From NCBI GenBank assembly GCA_030730545.1, contig JANQUX010000165.1:1-7448 (forward strand): a stretch of 7,448 nt of DNA. The letters run 5' to 3'. Origin of the DNA: Maribacter sp. (GTDB lineage: Bacteria; Bacteroidota; Bacteroidia; Flavobacteriales; Flavobacteriaceae). Positions 6,250-7,448 of the stretch are shown here, in pieces (the first letter of the stretch is position 1; each line of letters opens with the position of its first letter). The notes below the pieces were generated by a model that was given only the letters and a program-made list of their open reading frames with translations, was not told the origin of the DNA and searched no databases. The translations under genes were made by a program, and so were the position numbers.

Positions 6250-7109
6250 TCTTTTTCATTTTTAACCTTTACACCTTGCACTTTTTTTGCGTCGATTTTA
6301 TCTTGAACCTTTTTTTCTGCATTCTGCATGGCTCTCAATAAATTATCGACCTGCTGCTTAGAAAGTTGATTGGGTCTAGGTTGTTGTTGCTCTTGTTCGT
6401 TTTCGCCCTCGCCTTGCTCGGGTTTCTTTTTTTGATCAGATTTATCCCCTTCACCATCTTTATTATCGTCTTTCTTCTCTTCGTTTTTATCGCCCTCGTC
6501 ACCCTTATCTCCGTCTTCTCCTTGATCTTTCTTATCCTCGTTCTCTCCTTCGTCCTTTTTGTCTTCGTCTTTGTTCTCGTCTTGATCTTTGTCCTTATCC
6601 TTATCGTCTTGATCTTGCTTGTTCTCGTCTTGATCCTTTTTCAAAAGTTCTTTTGCCAAGGCTAAATTGTAACGGGTTTCTTCATCTGTAGGGTCATTAC
6701 GTAAGGCCTCTTTATAAGCTTCTACCGCTTTTGCATAATCTTTACGTTTCATAAATACATTACCCATGTTATGGTAAGCTTTATGTTTGTCTGCCTTAGA
6801 TGTAGATGCTTCGCCTGCTTCTTTAAATCTACCAAACGCCTCATTATAGGTCTCGTTCTCGTAATAGGCATTGCCTAAATTATAAGGTGCGGCGCTATTA
6901 TCTGCGCTTTTTGAAATAGCTTTTCTATAGTCTACTTCTGCAGCAATAAAATTGTCATCAGACAATGCTTTGTTAGCATCCCAAGTATAATTTGTAGACG
7001 ACCTTAACGCCTTTTCTTTTTCCTTCTCATCGACTTCTTGAGCGAAAGACGATAGGCAAACGAAAAGCAAAAGTAAAACTGTGCTTATTTTATTCATTTC
7101 TTTTCTCAT
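6243..7109 (-). CDS. batC: BatC: secreted TPR protein with a long acidic/lysine low-complexity tract
   Basis: This 288-residue protein is the TPR component of the Bat cluster. Residues 5-24 form a signal peptide (MNKISTVLLLLFVCLSSFAQ). TPR-like helices occupy about 41-71, 73-106 and 109-142, the last two with clear YNLGNAYY and YHNMGNVFM motifs. Residues about 157-243 are almost only D, E, K, Q, N and G, and a helical C-terminal segment follows (LSKQQVDNLLRAMQNAEKKV). It is expected in the periplasm or at the outer face of the inner membrane, where TPRs would bind partner Bat proteins. Two starts are possible: ATG at 7109 (20-base overlap with batB) or ATG at 7097, where ATGAATAA joins the start to the batB stop. 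The second gives a cleaner signal peptide; the first is listed as the longest frame. The 3' end overlaps batD by 7 bases. Family assignment is firm; biochemical role is not established. Confidence 0.92.
   Translation of the reverse strand: MRKEMNKISTVLLLLFVCLSSFAQEVDEKEKEKALRSSTNYTWDANKALSDDNFIAAEVDYRKAISKSADNSAAPYNLGNAYYENETYNEAFGRFKEAGEASTSKADKHKAYHNMGNVFMKRKDYAKAVEAYKEALRNDPTDEETRYNLALAKELLKKDQDENKQDQDDKDKDKDQDENKDEDKKDEGENEDKKDQGEDGDKGDEGDKNEEKKDDNKDGEGDKSDQKKKPEQGEGENEQEQQQPRPNQLSKQQVDNLLRAMQNAEKKVQDKIDAKKVQGVKVKNEKDW
6381..6641 (-). repeat. Purine-rich low-complexity coding tract encoding the Asp/Glu/Lys linker of BatC
   Basis: On the coding strand this stretch is a run of GAT, GAC, GAA, AAA, AAG and CAG codons, nearly all purine except at wobble positions. 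It encodes about 87 residues with imperfect repeats such as DKDKDQDENK, GEDGDK and GDEGDK. The repeat units are irregular, which points to gradual slippage and point change, not a recent exact expansion. The same base bias creates a long hydrophobic shadow frame on the opposite strand. A charged linker at this place is common in BatC proteins, but its length is likely to vary among relatives. Confidence 0.8.
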
Positions 7110-7448
7110 TGAACAAATTGAGTTTCTTTAACCAGTTAGTCTTGCGGTCCAAGATAAATATATCTAAAAAAAGAAGCAACAATGCCCCGCCAATAAACCA
7201 TTGAAACTGATCTTTAAATTCTGCGAATTGCTTGGCCTCGAATTCTTTCTTATCCATTTTCAACAATTCTCCTTTAATAAATTCTACTGCTGCGTCTGTG
7301 TTAGAGCCGTCTATATACTGCCCTTTTCCTTCGTTGGCAATATCTACTAAAACACTCTCGTTTAATTTTGTAATTACGGTTTCGCCCTGACTATCTTTTT
7401 TTAGGCTTTCTAAAATTCCGTTGCGTTTGATTGGAATCGGTGCACCTT
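7090..7448 (-). CDS. batB: BatB-type von Willebrand factor A membrane protein, C-terminal part (5' end beyond the window)
   Basis: The minus strand is open from the window edge to a TAA at 7090-7092, giving the last 118 residues of a larger protein. The visible part starts in the end of a VWA-type domain with the family-typical stretch GAPIPIKRNG...LKKDSQGETVITKLN. It then runs through an amphipathic segment (EFEAKQFAEFKDQFQ) into one hydrophobic helix, WFIGGALLLLFLDIFIL, and a short basic tail. This is the C-terminal layout of BatB proteins, which hold a VWA domain between membrane helices with the domain outside the cytoplasm. The MIDAS metal-site residues lie upstream, outside the window. 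The stop codon overlaps the start of batC, so the two are translationally coupled. BatA is a paralogue with the same architecture, but BatB is the one expected directly before batC. The family role (envelope integrity, aerotolerance) is known only in outline. Confidence 0.9.
   Translation of the reverse strand, partial: GAPIPIKRNGILESLKKDSQGETVITKLNESVLVDIANEGKGQYIDGSNTDAAVEFIKGELLKMDKKEFEAKQFAEFKDQFQWFIGGALLLLFLDIFILDRKTNWLKKLNLFNEKRNE

Noticed and set aside
6032..6265. Plus-strand 77-codon frame over the start of batD
   Set aside because: Antisense to the signal peptide and first domain of batD, with no own features.
6366..6665. Plus-strand 99-codon open frame encoding an extremely hydrophobic Leu/Val/Phe/Ile protein, like a multi-helix membrane protein
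   Set aside because: It is the exact complement of the GA-rich BatC tract. Antisense of Asp, Glu and Lys codons gives Ile, Val, Phe and Leu codons, so openness and hydrophobicity are by-products.
1..7448. CRISPR arrays, tRNA or rRNA genes, insertion sequences, phage or defence genes
   Set aside because: No regularly spaced repeats, cloverleaf-like sequences, transposase motifs or terminal inverted repeats were seen; nearly all sequence is explained by tightly packed chromosomal genes.

Overview
The window is AT-rich DNA from a member of the Bacteroidota, most likely a marine flavobacterium of the Flavobacteriaceae (the proteins read like those of Maribacter, Zobellia or Polaribacter relatives; this is recognition from memory, not a search). 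The grounds are a batB-C-D-E cluster of the Bacteroides aerotolerance type, A-rich leaders in place of Shine-Dalgarno sequences, and signal peptides ending in xAQ. Every convincing gene lies on the minus strand, so transcription runs from right to left.

Right half (about 3695 to 7448), read in the direction of transcription: the C-terminal end of batB (cut by the window edge), batC, batD and batE. These genes overlap or are separated by 2 bases and surely form one operon. BatB is a membrane-anchored von Willebrand factor A protein, BatC a secreted TPR protein with a long Asp/Glu/Lys tract, BatD a large periplasmic protein with one membrane anchor, and BatE a TPR, two-helix and SH3-like protein. 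Together they are expected to form an envelope complex whose exact job is unsettled.

Middle (3273 to 3694): two short gaps flank a 97-residue protein of unknown function with an N-terminal hydrophobic helix and a proline-rich C-terminus.

Left half (171 to 3272): a SulP-family anion transporter, a degenerate tandem universal stress protein and a beta-carbonic anhydrase, 38 and 13 bases apart. The transporter plus carbonic anhydrase pairing argues for bicarbonate rather than sulfate as the substrate. The Usp-like protein between them may be a regulatory partner. A 7-bp stem hairpin about 30 bases past the carbonic anhydrase stop probably ends the transcript.

The left edge (1 to 170) holds that hairpin, a doubtful mini-ORF and a short open frame on the plus strand that could be the end of a convergent gene. 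No RNA genes, insertion sequences, CRISPR arrays or phage genes were seen. The window is mostly ordinary chromosomal content. The least described parts are the small 97-residue protein, the Usp protein inside the bicarbonate module, and the unusual start of batD.
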